A stretch of 64,000 bases of DNA from JANNOG01 sp031398915 (GCA_031398915.1 JANNOG010000111.1:1-64000); one strand, 5' to 3'. Shown: positions 15,847 to 24,888, counted from the stretch's first letter. Notes: generated by a model not told the origin, from the sequence alone. Program-made: numbers and translations.

Positions 15847-17169
15847 ATGACGTCCTTGGCGGAACGGGTCCGAGCCGACGGGGTCCGATTCATCCTCGCG
15901 ATGTTCGTCAACCTCCACGGCAAGCCGTGCGCCAAGTTGGTGCCCGCCACGGCGGTCGACGTGCTCGAGTCCGAGGGGGTCGGGTTCGCCGGATACGCGG
16001 CCGGAGCCATCGGCCAGCTACCGCAGGACCCTGACGTCGTGGTCCTGCCCGACGTCAGCTCGTACGCCGCGATCCCGTTCGTCCGCGAGGGGCTGGCGAT
16101 CGTGCAGTGCGACCCGACGGTCGAGGGCCGCCCGTGGCCGTTCGCCCCACGCGTGATCTTGCGGGCCATGATGGAGCGGACCGCGGCGCACGGCACGTTG
16201 CAGGCCGGGGCGGAGGCCGAGTACTTCCTCGTCACCCGCGACCCGGACGGCACCGTGCGCCCGGCCGACAGCCGGGACACCTCGGCCCAACCGTGCTACG
16301 ACGCACGCGGCCTCACGCGGATGTACGACCACCTGACCGAGGTGGCCGATGCGATGAACACACTCGGTTGGGGCAACTACGCCAACGACCACGAGGACGG
16401 CAACGGCCAATTCGAACAGAACTTTCACTTCGCCGATGCGATGACCACCGCGGATCGCGTCATCACCCTGCGATATCTCATCCATGTGATGGCCGAGCGG
16501 CGTGGCATGACTGCCACGTTCATGCCCAAACCCTTCACCGATCGGACGGGTAACGGACTGCACGTCCACCTGTCCCTCTGGAGCGGGGCGCAACCGTTGT
16601 TTCCGGCCACCGGACCCGACAGTCACGGACTCGGCCTGTCGCCGACGGGATACGGCTTCGTCGCCGGATTACTCGACCATGCGCCCGCCCTCAGCGCCGT
16701 CATCGCGCCGACCGTCAACTCGTACAAGCGCAGTGGGGCGACATCGACCGCCTCGGGTGCCACCTGGGCACCCCGGCGCGCGACCTACGGTGGCAACGAC
16801 CGCACCCACCTGCTGCGCGTCCCCGACGGCAACCGGGTCGAGCTGCGCGGACCGGACGGCAGCGCCAACCCGTATCTCGTCGCGGCTGCGGCGCTGGGTG
16901 CCGGCATCGACGGCATCGACCGGAGGGCCGATCCCGGTCGCCCCTGCCGCGCGGGTGAGGTGCCCGACACGGCATCCCTGCTGCCACAGACCCTGATGGA
17001 CGCCCTCGACGCCCTCGACGCGGATCCGGTGGTGCGCGGTGTCCTCGACTGCGTCGACCCGGGCGCGGGCGTGGCGGACTATTTCGCACGAATCAAACGT
17101 GAGGAGTTCGAGGCGTGGCACGCGCAGGTGAGCGCGTGGGAGATCGACAACTACCTCACGGCCTTCTAG
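15847..17169 (+). CDS. glnT: Glutamine synthetase-family ligase (GlnT / gamma-glutamylmethylamide synthetase-like)
   Basis: 440 aa, preceded by GGGAGG. The glutamine-synthetase fold is shown by the beta-grasp N-terminus (FVNLHGKPCAKLVP), AGAEAEYFL (metal-binding glutamates), NGQFEQNFHFADA, NGLHVHLSL and RVELRGPDGSANPYL. It is shorter and more divergent than GlnA and belongs with GlnT/GmaS-type enzymes, which ligate glutamate to ammonia, methylamine or another amine. It opens a tightly coupled five-gene operon with GlxB/C/D homologues. The same set makes N-methylglutamate in methylamine-using bacteria, so methylamine or a related amine is the likely substrate. This is inference from context. 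Confidence 0.85.
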   Translation: MTSLAERVRADGVRFILAMFVNLHGKPCAKLVPATAVDVLESEGVGFAGYAAGAIGQLPQDPDVVVLPDVSSYAAIPFVREGLAIVQCDPTVEGRPWPFAPRVILRAMMERTAAHGTLQAGAEAEYFLVTRDPDGTVRPADSRDTSAQPCYDARGLTRMYDHLTEVADAMNTLGWGNYANDHEDGNGQFEQNFHFADAMTTADRVITLRYLIHVMAERRGMTATFMPKPFTDRTGNGLHVHLSLWSGAQPLFPATGPDSHGLGLSPTGYGFVAGLLDHAPALSAVIAPTVNSYKRSGATSTASGATWAPRRATYGGNDRTHLLRVPDGNRVELRGPDGSANPYLVAAAALGAGIDGIDRRADPGRPCRAGEVPDTASLLPQTLMDALDALDADPVVRGVLDCVDPGAGVADYFARIKREEFEAWHAQVSAWEIDNYLTAF

Positions 17170-17184
17170 AAGGGAGGACCCGCC

Positions 17185-18084
17185 ATGTGCGGAATCGTCG
17201 GCCTACAACTGCGCGACTCGCTGCTGCGCCCCCACCTGGGGTCGCTGCTGTCGCAGATGTTGGCGCAGGTCTGCGAACGCGGACCCGACTCGGCGGGAAT
17301 CGGGATCTACGGCGATCCCACGTTCGCCCCACCCGGCACTGCGACCGTTTCGCTGCTCGGAGTCTCCTCACCCGGCACCGTGGCTGCGGACCTGGCCGCC
17401 GCATTGGGCCTCGACGCCACCCAGGTGGTGATGACCGGCGCGGGCTCCACCACAGTGGCCCACGCGCCGGTGGCAACGTCAGCGCTGGTGCTCGCGGCCC
17501 GGGGGCTGAGCGACCTCACGGTGATCGGTTGGGGGGACGACCTCGCTGTCATCAAGGGTGTCGGGCATCCGATGGCCGTCGCGGCGGCGGCCGACCTGGC
17601 GGCCGCCTCCGGATGGCAGGCGGTTGCCCACACCAGAATGGCCACCGAGAGCGCGATAACCGTGGCGGGTAGTCACCCCTTCTCGGTGGGCGCCGACCTG
17701 TGTCTGGTCCACAACGGGTCCTTTGCCAATCACGCCACCATTCGGCGTGAGCTGAAGGCGACCGGAGTGACCTTCGACAGTGACAACGATTCGGAGGTCG
17801 CCGCCCGGTTCGTCGCAGCGGCCCTGTCCGACGGACACGACCTGGAGAAGTCGCTGCGCCTCCTCTGTGAGCGTTTCGACGGCTTCTACACGCTCGTGGT
17901 CACCACACACGATTCATTCGCCGTCGTCCGGGACGCGATCGCCTGCAAACCCGCTCTGGTCGCCGAGACACCCCGGTGGGTCGCGATGGCATCGGAGTAC
18001 CGCGCCCTGGCGGCACTGCCCGGCATCGAGCAGGCGCGCGTCTTCGAGCCCGGTCCAGGCGAGGTGCATCTGTGGTCACTGTGA
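17185..18084 (+). CDS. glxB: Class II glutamine amidotransferase GlxB/MgsA-like
   Basis: 299 aa. The N-terminal nucleophile cysteine follows the initiator Met (MCGIVGLQL). VCERGPDSAGIGIY, VAHTRMATES and LVHNGSFANH are the standard Ntn-amidotransferase motifs. In the glutamate-synthase-like complex it would release ammonia or methylamine from a gamma-glutamyl donor and pass it to the FMN subunit. A clear ribosome binding site (AAGGGAGG) lies upstream, 15 bp after glnT. Confidence 0.88.
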   Translation: MCGIVGLQLRDSLLRPHLGSLLSQMLAQVCERGPDSAGIGIYGDPTFAPPGTATVSLLGVSSPGTVAADLAAALGLDATQVVMTGAGSTTVAHAPVATSALVLAARGLSDLTVIGWGDDLAVIKGVGHPMAVAAAADLAAASGWQAVAHTRMATESAITVAGSHPFSVGADLCLVHNGSFANHATIRRELKATGVTFDSDNDSEVAARFVAAALSDGHDLEKSLRLLCERFDGFYTLVVTTHDSFAVVRDAIACKPALVAETPRWVAMASEYRALAALPGIEQARVFEPGPGEVHLWSL

Positions 18085-18770
18085 CCGATTCGGATCTCGT
18101 CCTCGACGTTCACCAGGTCGGTGTGCGGGGAGTCAACTCGGCCCTGCGCGATCTCGACCCGGGCACCCGGGTGCGTGTGATCAACCCCGGTGGTCGCCAC
18201 AACCTGGCAGTCGGCCTCGACGCGGCCGTCGACGTCCGGATCGAGGGCCCGGCCGGCTACTACATCGGCGGCCTCGGTAAGCACGCCGACCTCGTCGTCG
18301 ACGGCCCGGTGGGTTGGGGAGTCGGTGAGAACCTCATGTCGGGTTCGGTGAGGGTTCGCGGCGACGCCAGCCAGAGTGCGGCCGCAAGCGCCCACGGTGG
18401 CCTCGTCATGGTCGAGGGGGACGCATCGTTGCGGGCAGCCGTGTCGCTCAAGGGCGCCACCCTGGCGGTGGCCGGCTCGGTGGGGGCCTACTGCGCCTTC
18501 CTGGCGCAGGCCGGGACGGTACTGATCGGTGGCGACGCGGGCGCCGGCCTCGGCGACTCGATCTACGAGGCGGTCGTCTACGTCGGTGGGCGGGTCGGCG
18601 ACCTCGGCACCGATGCCCGGATCGAGGATCTGACGGCCGCCGACGTGGCCGCGGTAACCGCACTGATCGCCCAGACCGGGTTCGACCATATCGATCCCGA
18701 GAACGTGACCCGCGTCGCCTCGGCCAAACAGCTCTATCACTTTTCCACCCACCAGCATGGGGCCTACTGA
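18072..18770 (+). CDS. glxC: GXGXG-domain subunit GlxC/MgsB-like
   Basis: About 232 aa. GTG at 18072 or at 18081 (overlapping the glxB stop) could be the start. It matches the C-terminal beta-helix (GXGXG) domain of glutamate synthase large subunit as a free protein: repeated Gly-rich turns such as GPAGYYIGGLGKHADLVVDG, GWGVGENLMSG and GGDAGAGLGDSIYEA. In GltB this domain bridges the amidotransferase and FMN domains. Here it stands between the genes for both, with overlaps on both sides, so it is a structural subunit. Confidence 0.85.
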   Translation: MVTVTDSDLVLDVHQVGVRGVNSALRDLDPGTRVRVINPGGRHNLAVGLDAAVDVRIEGPAGYYIGGLGKHADLVVDGPVGWGVGENLMSGSVRVRGDASQSAAASAHGGLVMVEGDASLRAAVSLKGATLAVAGSVGAYCAFLAQAGTVLIGGDAGAGLGDSIYEAVVYVGGRVGDLGTDARIEDLTAADVAAVTALIAQTGFDHIDPENVTRVASAKQLYHFSTHQHGAY

Positions 18771-20125
18771 TGACATTCCTCGGAGATCCTGGCGGCCCCC
18801 CGGTGTCCGCCACATTCCCCCCGCACGTGATGGCCGGCATTCGTGAGCGTGCCGAGCTCGGCCGTTATCCGATCAGAGGAATGGGGGCTCGACGATCCCT
18901 GCCGTCGTTCGACGACCTCACCTTCCTCACGGCCTCCGCATCGCGCTACCCGCTGGAGGGTTATCGCGAACGGTGTGAGACGCGCACCGTGTTGGGCGCC
19001 GCGCGGGCCAGTAATCCGGTCGTCCTCGATATTCCGATCACGATCGCGGGAATGAGCTTCGGCTCGTTGTCCGCCCCCGCAAAGGACGCCCTGGGACGCG
19101 CGGCCTCCGAGGTCGGCACGTCGACCACCACCGGCGACGGCGGCATGACGGCTGAGGAGCGGATGAGCAGCAAGACCCTCGTGTACCAACTGCTGCCGTC
19201 GCGATACGGCTTCGACCCGGACGACCTGCGCTCCGCCGACGCCGTGGAGATCGTCATCGGCCAGGGCGCCAAGCCGGGCGGCGGCGGCATGTTGCTGGGC
19301 CAGAAGGTGGGCGCCCGTGTCGCCGACATGCGGACCCTGCCCGAGGGCGTCGACCAGCGTTCGGCCAGCCGCCACCCGGACTGGACCGGCCCGGACGACC
19401 TTCGGATCAAGATCGAGGAGATCCGCGAGGTCACCGACTGGCGGGTGCCGATCTACATCAAGATCGGGGCGACCAGGGTCGACCACGACGTTCGCCTGGC
19501 CGTCGCCGCGGGAGCGGACGTCGTCGTGCTGGACGGGATGCAGGGCGGCACCGGCGCGACCCAGGACGCCTTCATCGAGCACACCGGAATCCCGACGTTG
19601 GCCGCGGTTCGCCTGGGTGCCGACGCCCTGGACGACCTGGGCGTGCACGCGGACGTCAAGCTCGTCATCTCGGGTGGCATCCGCAGTGGAGCCGACGTCG
19701 CCAAGGCTCTGGCGCTGGGTGCCGACGCGGTGTCCATCGGCGTGGCCTCGTTGATCGCGATGGGCTGCAACGCCGACACCTGGACCGACGCCGACGGCGA
19801 GCGCCACGACGTCACCGACGAGTACCGCGCCCTCGGGACGCTGCCGGGCTACTGCACCCACTGTCATACCGGCGCCTGCCCGGTGGGGGTCACGACGCAG
19901 GACGACGTCCTCGCCCGACGGTTGGATCCCCACGCTGCGGCACAACGAGTCGCGAACTACCTGCGCGCCCTCACGATGGAGACCACCATGCTCACCCGGG
20001 CGTGCGGCAAGTCCGACGTCCATCACCTCGAGCCGGAGGACCTCGTGGCCCTGACCGTCGAGGCCGCGGCGATGGCGCGGGTCCCGTTGGCCGGGACGAC
20101 GTGGATCCCCGGCGTGCACCCGTGA
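18770..20125 (+). CDS. glxD: FMN-binding glutamate synthase-family subunit GlxD/MgsC-like
   Basis: 451 aa. The ATG overlaps the glxC stop (TGATG). The FMN barrel of glutamate synthase is visible: GMSFGSLSAPAKDALGRAA, TTTGDGGMTAEE, GQGAKPGGGGMLLGQKV, DGMQGGTGATQDAF and SGGIRSGADVAKALALGADAVSIG. A C-terminal Cys cluster (CTHCHTGACPVG) likely binds an iron-sulfur centre. With GlxB and GlxC it forms a three-gene version of glutamate synthase, known as N-methylglutamate synthase in methylamine-oxidising bacteria. Whether the product here is N-methylglutamate is inferred. Confidence 0.9.
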   Translation: MTFLGDPGGPPVSATFPPHVMAGIRERAELGRYPIRGMGARRSLPSFDDLTFLTASASRYPLEGYRERCETRTVLGAARASNPVVLDIPITIAGMSFGSLSAPAKDALGRAASEVGTSTTTGDGGMTAEERMSSKTLVYQLLPSRYGFDPDDLRSADAVEIVIGQGAKPGGGGMLLGQKVGARVADMRTLPEGVDQRSASRHPDWTGPDDLRIKIEEIREVTDWRVPIYIKIGATRVDHDVRLAVAAGADVVVLDGMQGGTGATQDAFIEHTGIPTLAAVRLGADALDDLGVHADVKLVISGGIRSGADVAKALALGADAVSIGVASLIAMGCNADTWTDADGERHDVTDEYRALGTLPGYCTHCHTGACPVGVTTQDDVLARRLDPHAAAQRVANYLRALTMETTMLTRACGKSDVHHLEPEDLVALTVEAAAMARVPLAGTTWIPGVHP

Positions 20126-21312
20126 CCGACTCGGCCGAGGTGGTCGTCGTCGGGGGTGGGATCCAGGGTTGCGCCACGGCGTGGGCCCTGACTGCGCGCG
20201 GTATCGGCGACGTCCTGGTCATCGAGCGCGACACCGTCGCATCCGGTGGCACCGGCAAGTCCAGCGGCATCGTCCGATGTCACTACGGAGTGCGCTCGTT
20301 GGCGGCGATGGCCTGGCGCGGGACGCAGGTGCTGGAGAACGCAGAGGACGTCCTGGGGGCGGACGCGGGATTTCGTAGGACCGGCTATGTCGTCGGGGTC
20401 GGCGCCGCGAACGTGGCCGCGCTGCGGGCGACCGTGTCCATGCATGTCGACATCGGTATCGAGGTCGACCTGGTCACCCGCGACGAGGTCGCCGCGATGT
20501 GGCCGAGTGCCCACCTCGACGACTTCGCGGCGTTCGCCTACGAACCCCGCGGCGGATACGGCGACGGCCATCAGACGGCGAATGCCCTGGCCGGTGCGGC
20601 CAGGCGGGGTGGCGCGACGATCCGCCAGGGTTCGTCGGTGGTGGCTGTCGAGGCCCAGGGTGATCGGGTGTCGGGGGTTCGGCTCACGGACGGGACCACG
20701 ATCTCGACCGGCACAGTGGTCGTGGCCGCCGGTCCGTGGTCGTCGCCATTGGTCGCCCCACTCGGCGTCGATATCCCGATCCGAGTTCAATGTGAGCACG
20801 TGCTGATGCTCGACCCCGGTCAGCCCCTGGGTGACGTCCCGGTATTCAGTGACCTGGTCTCGCTGCAGTACCTGCGGACGAGTACGTGGGGCGAACTGCT
20901 TCTCGGCAACAGCGACATGAGCACACCGGTGTGGGTCGACAGTGCCGACGGCTACAGCAACACCGTACCCACGACGTTCGTCGAGGACTCTGTCGAGAGG
21001 TTCGCAGGTCGATTTCCGCTTCTCGACGACGTTGCCCTGAGCTCGTCGTACGCCGGGTGCTACGACGTGACCCCCGATTACAATCCGGTGATGTCGGCGT
21101 CCCCCATCGACGGCCTGTACATCGCGGCCGGCTTCAGCGGACACGGCTACAAGATCGCCCCTGCGGTGGGCGAACTCATGGCGGACCTGGTGTTGACCGG
21201 GGACAGCGGGAGTCCGAACGTCGACGCGCAAGACTTCCGGTTATCGAGATTCGCCGAGGGCACACCGCTGACCTCGCCGCATCCTTACATCGGTGCCGGG
21301 TCCATGCGATAG
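20122..21312 (+). CDS. FAD-dependent amine oxidase (sarcosine oxidase beta/DAO family)
   Basis: 396 aa from the GTG at 20122, overlapping the glxD stop. The N-terminal VVVVGGGIQGCATAWAL is the FAD dinucleotide-binding fold. The C-terminal GLYIAAGFSGHGYKIAPAVGELMADLV is typical of SoxB/glycine oxidase-type DAO-family enzymes. In this operon it probably oxidises the N-alkyl amino acid made by GlxBCD, releasing an aldehyde. The other subunits of N-methylglutamate dehydrogenase (MgdB/C/D) are absent, so it may act alone as an oxidase. The 3' end overlaps the converging XRE/cupin gene by 28 bp. Confidence 0.85.
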   Translation: MTDSAEVVVVGGGIQGCATAWALTARGIGDVLVIERDTVASGGTGKSSGIVRCHYGVRSLAAMAWRGTQVLENAEDVLGADAGFRRTGYVVGVGAANVAALRATVSMHVDIGIEVDLVTRDEVAAMWPSAHLDDFAAFAYEPRGGYGDGHQTANALAGAARRGGATIRQGSSVVAVEAQGDRVSGVRLTDGTTISTGTVVVAAGPWSSPLVAPLGVDIPIRVQCEHVLMLDPGQPLGDVPVFSDLVSLQYLRTSTWGELLLGNSDMSTPVWVDSADGYSNTVPTTFVEDSVERFAGRFPLLDDVALSSSYAGCYDVTPDYNPVMSASPIDGLYIAAGFSGHGYKIAPAVGELMADLVLTGDSGSPNVDAQDFRLSRFAEGTPLTSPHPYIGAGSMR

Positions 21313-21887
21313 GCCTTGACCGACAGGAAGCGGATCGGAACCTCCACCAACTCGGCGGGCCCGTGCGGGCCCTGACCGTCGAACTGCAAAGCGTCACCGG
21401 CTCGGAGTTCGTACGTCAGTTCGCCGTGCCCGTACCTCATGACCCCGTCGAGCATGTACAGGAACTCGGTGCCCGCGTGCTGAAAGAGCGGAAACACCTG
21501 ACTGGTGGTACTCAACGTCACCAGCGTCGCTTCGAGGCGCTGGTTGCTGCCGCCCGCATGACCGAGCAATTCGTATCGATGACCTGCCTGAGTTCCGCTG
21601 CGAACGACCAGGGATCCCTGGCCGGCAGCCACGAACGACGCCTCGGGAGCCTCGTCGAAGCCACGGAACAATGCGGTGACCGGGATCTCCAGGCCGGCCG
21701 CCAGCCGGCCGATCGTCGTCAGGCTGGAGGACGTCTGCGCGTTCTCGACCTTGGACAGCATGGCCTTGCTCAATCCGACCTTCGCGGCCAGCTCGCTGAT
21801 CGAGAGCCCCGCTGCGAGCCGGTATAACCGCACTCGCTCGGCGATGACGTGTTCCAGTGCCCCCGGCTCGTCGGCACCGGCCGTCAT
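21285..21887 (-). CDS. XRE-cupin transcriptional regulator
   Basis: 200 aa. Helix-turn-helix (residues about 12-67: RVRLYRLAAGLSISELAAKVGLSKAMLSKVENAQTSSS in the expected order) followed by a cupin sensor domain (about 120-195) with FQHAGTEFLYMLDGVMRYG. The ATG at 21887 overlaps the copA stop (ATGA), so it is probably cotranscribed with the copper genes. Its end also overlaps the amine oxidase gene. Regulators of this type often sit beside GlxBCD/amine operons, so the natural target may be the converging operon rather than copper genes. Confidence 0.85.
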   Translation of the reverse strand: MTAGADEPGALEHVIAERVRLYRLAAGLSISELAAKVGLSKAMLSKVENAQTSSSLTTIGRLAAGLEIPVTALFRGFDEAPEASFVAAGQGSLVVRSGTQAGHRYELLGHAGGSNQRLEATLVTLSTTSQVFPLFQHAGTEFLYMLDGVMRYGHGELTYELRAGDALQFDGQGPHGPAELVEVPIRFLSVKAYRMDPAPM

Positions 21888-24286
21888 GACGCCGACTTGA
21901 GGCTGCGAAAACCCCTCAACCGCAGACTGTTCGCGACGACGAAGGCCGAACTCAACGCCATGGCACCGCCGGCGATCATCGGGTTGAGCAGCCCGGCAGC
22001 CGCCAGTGGGAGGGCGGCCACGTTGTACGCCAACGCCCAGAACAGGTTGCCCCGGATGGTCGTCAGGGTGCTGCGAGACAGCCGGATGGCGTCGGCCGCG
22101 ACTCGCAGGTCACCCCTGACCAGCGTGATGTCGCTGGCCTGGATTGCGGCGTCGGTACCGCTGCCCATCGCGAGGCCCAGATCGGCTTGAGCGAGGGCGG
22201 CGGCGTCGTTGACCCCGTCGCCCACCATCGCGACCACCCGACCTCGTTCCTGGAGTCGCTTGACCACGGCCACCTTGTCACCGGGCAACACCTGCGAGAT
22301 CACGCTCTCGGGGCCGGGATCGATGCCGACCTGCCGGGCCACCATGGCCGCAGCGGCACTGTTGTCGCCGGTCAACAGGATGGGGGTCAGGCCGAGCGAA
22401 CGCAGGGCGGCGATCGCCTCTCGCGAGGTGGGCTTGACGGCGTCGGCGACGACCAGGACGGCCGCGGCTTGGCCCGCACCCTCGGCCACCGCACCCTCGG
22501 CGACCGCCCCCTCGGCCACCGCACCCTCGGCCACCGCACCCTCGGCCACCGCACCCTCGGCCACCGCACCCTCGGCCACCGCACCCTCGGCCACCGCACC
22601 CTCGCTCAAAACGGCGACCACCACCGGGGTCTGACCACGCGACTGCGCCTGCTCGATCGCCGAGCCCAATTCGGCATCGATCGCCACGCCGTGTTCGGCC
22701 ATCAGTGAGGCACGTCCGACGATCACCCCACGACCGGCCACGACACCCCTGACGCCGAGGCCGGGCAGGCTGACGAAGTCGGTCACCGGAGGTAGGACGC
22801 CGACTCGCTCTCGCGCGCCTCGGGCGATTGCGGCCCCGATCGGGTGCTCGGACGCACTCTCCAGCGCGCCGGCCCACCGCAGGACCTCGGTGTCGTCGAC
22901 TCCCCCAGCAACGTGGACGCCGAGCAGGGCCATCTGTCCGGTGGTCACCGTGCCCGTCTTGTCCAGCACGATGGTGTCCACCCGGCCGGTCGATTCCAGT
23001 ACCTCGGGTCCCTTGATGAGGATGCCGAGCTGGGCTCCTCGGCCGGTACCGACCAGCAGGGCCGTCGGTGTCGCCAGCCCCAACGCGCACGGGCAGGCGA
23101 TGATCAGGACGGCGACGGCCGCGGCGAAGGCGCCGGCCGGGGCCGCCCCGACGGCCAGCCAGACGACGAGGGTGCCGATGGCCAGTGCGATGACGATGGG
23201 GACGAACACACCGGAGATGCGGTCCGCGAGTCGTTGCACCCGCGCTTTCCCGTTCTGCGCCTGCTCCACCAGGGCGCCCATGTAGGCCAACTGCGTCTCG
23301 GCGCCGACTCGCGTGGCACGGACCACCAGACGACCGCCCGCGTTGATCGTGGCTCCGATCACCCGATGGCCCGGACCCACCTCCTGCGGCACGGACTCGC
23401 CTGTCAGCAGGGCTGCATCGACGGCCGAGTTGCCGTCCTCGACCACACCGTCGGTGGCGATCTTGTCGCCCGGGCGAACGACGAACCGGTCACCCACCGT
23501 CAGCTCGCCGATAGGTCGGCTCACCTCGGTGTCGCCTCGCAGGATCACGACGTCCTTGGCGCCCAGGTCGAGTAGTGCATGAAGCGCGGCACCGGCCTGG
23601 CGCTTCGATCGTGCCTCGAAGTACCGACCGGCAAGGAGGAACGTGGTCACCCCTGCGGCCACCTCCAGATAGATGCTGTCCGCCCCGCCGTCGCGTGAGA
23701 CCGTCCATTCGAATCCGTGCGTCATCCCCGCCATACCCGCGGTACCGAACAACAATGCATACAACGACCAACCGAATGCCGCCAGGACACCTATCGAGAT
23801 GAGCGTGTCCATCGTGGTCGCGCCGTGGCGCGCATTGGTCCAGGCGGCCCGGTGGAAAGGCCAGGCGGCCCACACCGCAACCGGCGCGGCCAGGGTGAGT
23901 GAGATCCATTGCCAGTTGGTGAACTGAAGCGCGGGGATCATGGCCATGGCGATCACCGGGATACTGAGCGATGAGCTGATCAGCAACCTGTCGCGCTGGG
24001 CACGTAACGCGCCCGATGCTGCCGCCACCTCGGCATCCGGCACTTCCTCGGCGGCCGGGCGAGGGAGTGCGGCGCCGTACCCGGCCGCCTCGACCTGTTC
24101 GAGTAATTCGGCCGGATCGATTCCGTCGGGCGCATGAATCGAGGCCCTCTCGGTGGCATAATTGACGGTGGCGGTCACTCCCGCCATCTTGTTGAGTTTG
24201 CGCTCGATACGATTGGCACACGACGCGCATGTCATTCCGGTGATCGCGAGTTCGATATCGGTCACGTTGGTCGTTGTCGTCCTCAT
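21884..24286 (-). CDS. copA: Copper-translocating P1B-type ATPase
   Basis: 800 aa. N-terminal heavy-metal domain with GMTCASC (C20, C23), then eight predicted membrane helices, the ion-binding CPC (IACPCALGLATP), the phosphorylation motif DKTGTVTTG, the HP motif (SEHPIG) and the hinge GDGVND. It exports Cu(I) from the cytoplasm. AAGGG lies 8 nt ahead of the ATG at 24286. It follows copZ by 17 bp and csoR further up. Unusually, the nucleotide-binding/phosphorylation loop contains about eight EGAVA pentapeptides encoded by a 15-bp repeat, in a place where homologues have a short loop. Confidence 0.95.
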   Translation of the reverse strand: MRTTTTNVTDIELAITGMTCASCANRIERKLNKMAGVTATVNYATERASIHAPDGIDPAELLEQVEAAGYGAALPRPAAEEVPDAEVAAASGALRAQRDRLLISSSLSIPVIAMAMIPALQFTNWQWISLTLAAPVAVWAAWPFHRAAWTNARHGATTMDTLISIGVLAAFGWSLYALLFGTAGMAGMTHGFEWTVSRDGGADSIYLEVAAGVTTFLLAGRYFEARSKRQAGAALHALLDLGAKDVVILRGDTEVSRPIGELTVGDRFVVRPGDKIATDGVVEDGNSAVDAALLTGESVPQEVGPGHRVIGATINAGGRLVVRATRVGAETQLAYMGALVEQAQNGKARVQRLADRISGVFVPIVIALAIGTLVVWLAVGAAPAGAFAAAVAVLIIACPCALGLATPTALLVGTGRGAQLGILIKGPEVLESTGRVDTIVLDKTGTVTTGQMALLGVHVAGGVDDTEVLRWAGALESASEHPIGAAIARGARERVGVLPPVTDFVSLPGLGVRGVVAGRGVIVGRASLMAEHGVAIDAELGSAIEQAQSRGQTPVVVAVLSEGAVAEGAVAEGAVAEGAVAEGAVAEGAVAEGAVAEGAVAEGAGQAAAVLVVADAVKPTSREAIAALRSLGLTPILLTGDNSAAAAMVARQVGIDPGPESVISQVLPGDKVAVVKRLQERGRVVAMVGDGVNDAAALAQADLGLAMGSGTDAAIQASDITLVRGDLRVAADAIRLSRSTLTTIRGNLFWALAYNVAALPLAAAGLLNPMIAGGAMALSSAFVVANSLRLRGFRSLKSAS
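22486..22610 (-). repeat. 15-bp in-frame tandem repeat in copA (EGAVA x8)
   Basis: About 8.5 near-identical 15-bp copies (CCCTCGGCCACCGCA on the plus strand, with one or two variants) encode EGAVA repeats between VVAVLS and GQAAAVLVV in the CopA N-domain. The unit is a multiple of 3, so copy changes keep the frame. Such arrays are prone to slippage and may vary between strains or be miscounted in assembly. Confidence 0.9.
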
Positions 24287-24303
24287 GTGCGGCGCCCTTC
24301 GGA

Positions 24304-24525
24304 TCAGCTGGCGATTGAGTATCCGGCCTCGTCCACAGCGGCACGGACCTGTTCGGGGTCGAGGTCGCGATCGCTGACGACCTGAACCTCGCCGGTCGAG
24401 AGATCCACGGTCACCGCCTGCACGCCCTCGATCTCGCCGATCTCCTCGGTGACGGATGCGACGCAGTGATCGCAGGTCATGCCGCTGACGGTGTACGTGG
24501 TGGTGGTGTCACTGGTGTCGCTCAC
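24304..24525 (-). CDS. copZ: Copper chaperone CopZ (HMA domain)
   Basis: 73 aa from the GTG at 24525, chosen because AAGGGA lies 8 nt upstream; the longer frame adds an unrelated N-terminus. It is a single heavy-metal-associated domain with the metal motif GMTCDHC (C18, C21) and the ferredoxin-like pattern ending VDEAGYSIAS. It hands Cu(I) to CopA and possibly to CsoR. It lies between csoR and copA in one operon. Confidence 0.92.
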   Translation of the reverse strand: MSDTSDTTTTYTVSGMTCDHCVASVTEEIGEIEGVQAVTVDLSTGEVQVVSDRDLDPEQVRAAVDEAGYSIAS

Positions 24526-24565
24526 GTGCTGTCCCTTCGATCGTGTGCTCGGCGTGGGTGGGCGC

Positions 24566-24847
24566 TCACGAACGAACCAGGCGGGCAATGGCCGCGCTGG
24601 CCTCGGCCACCTTGTCGTCGGCGATCTGACCGCCTTGGGCCACAGCCTCCGTGACGCAGTGGCGGAGGTGCTCGTCGAGCAGACCCAGCGCCACCGCCTC
24701 GAGCGCCTTGGTCGCGGCCGACACCTGGGTCAGGACCTCGATGCAGTACTTGTCGTCCTCGATCATCTTGGCGATCCCGCGAACCTGACCCTCGATGCGA
24801 CGCATCCGCTTGAGGTAGGCGTCCTTGTCCTGTGCGTAGCCGTTCAT
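24566..24847 (-). CDS. csoR: Copper-sensing repressor CsoR
   Basis: 93 aa from the ATG at 24847 with GGAGG 7 nt upstream. The all-helical DUF156 fold is present (RRIEGQVRGIAKMIEDDKYC). The Cu(I) ligands C35, H60 and C64 match the Cys-His-Cys triad of CsoR. It represses the copper operon and leaves DNA when it binds Cu(I). It is the first gene of csoR-copZ-copA-XRE, next to a G-tract operator, so it is autoregulated. Confidence 0.95.
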   Translation of the reverse strand: MNGYAQDKDAYLKRMRRIEGQVRGIAKMIEDDKYCIEVLTQVSAATKALEAVALGLLDEHLRHCVTEAVAQGGQIADDKVAEASAAIARLVRS

Positions 24848-24865
24848 CGGCACCTCCAGCCAGAA

Positions 24866-24888
24866 CATACCATAGGGGGGTACTGTAT
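24866..24888. promoter_or_regulatory. Probable CsoR operator
   Basis: ATACCATAGGGGGGTACTGT: pseudo-dyad ATACC...GGTA(C) flanking a G-run, typical of CsoR-family operators. It sits 19 bp upstream of the csoR start. Confidence 0.65.

Noticed and set aside
22486..22610. Possible CRISPR array.
   Set aside because: The 15-bp units are contiguous without spacers and in frame inside copA; a coding tandem repeat.
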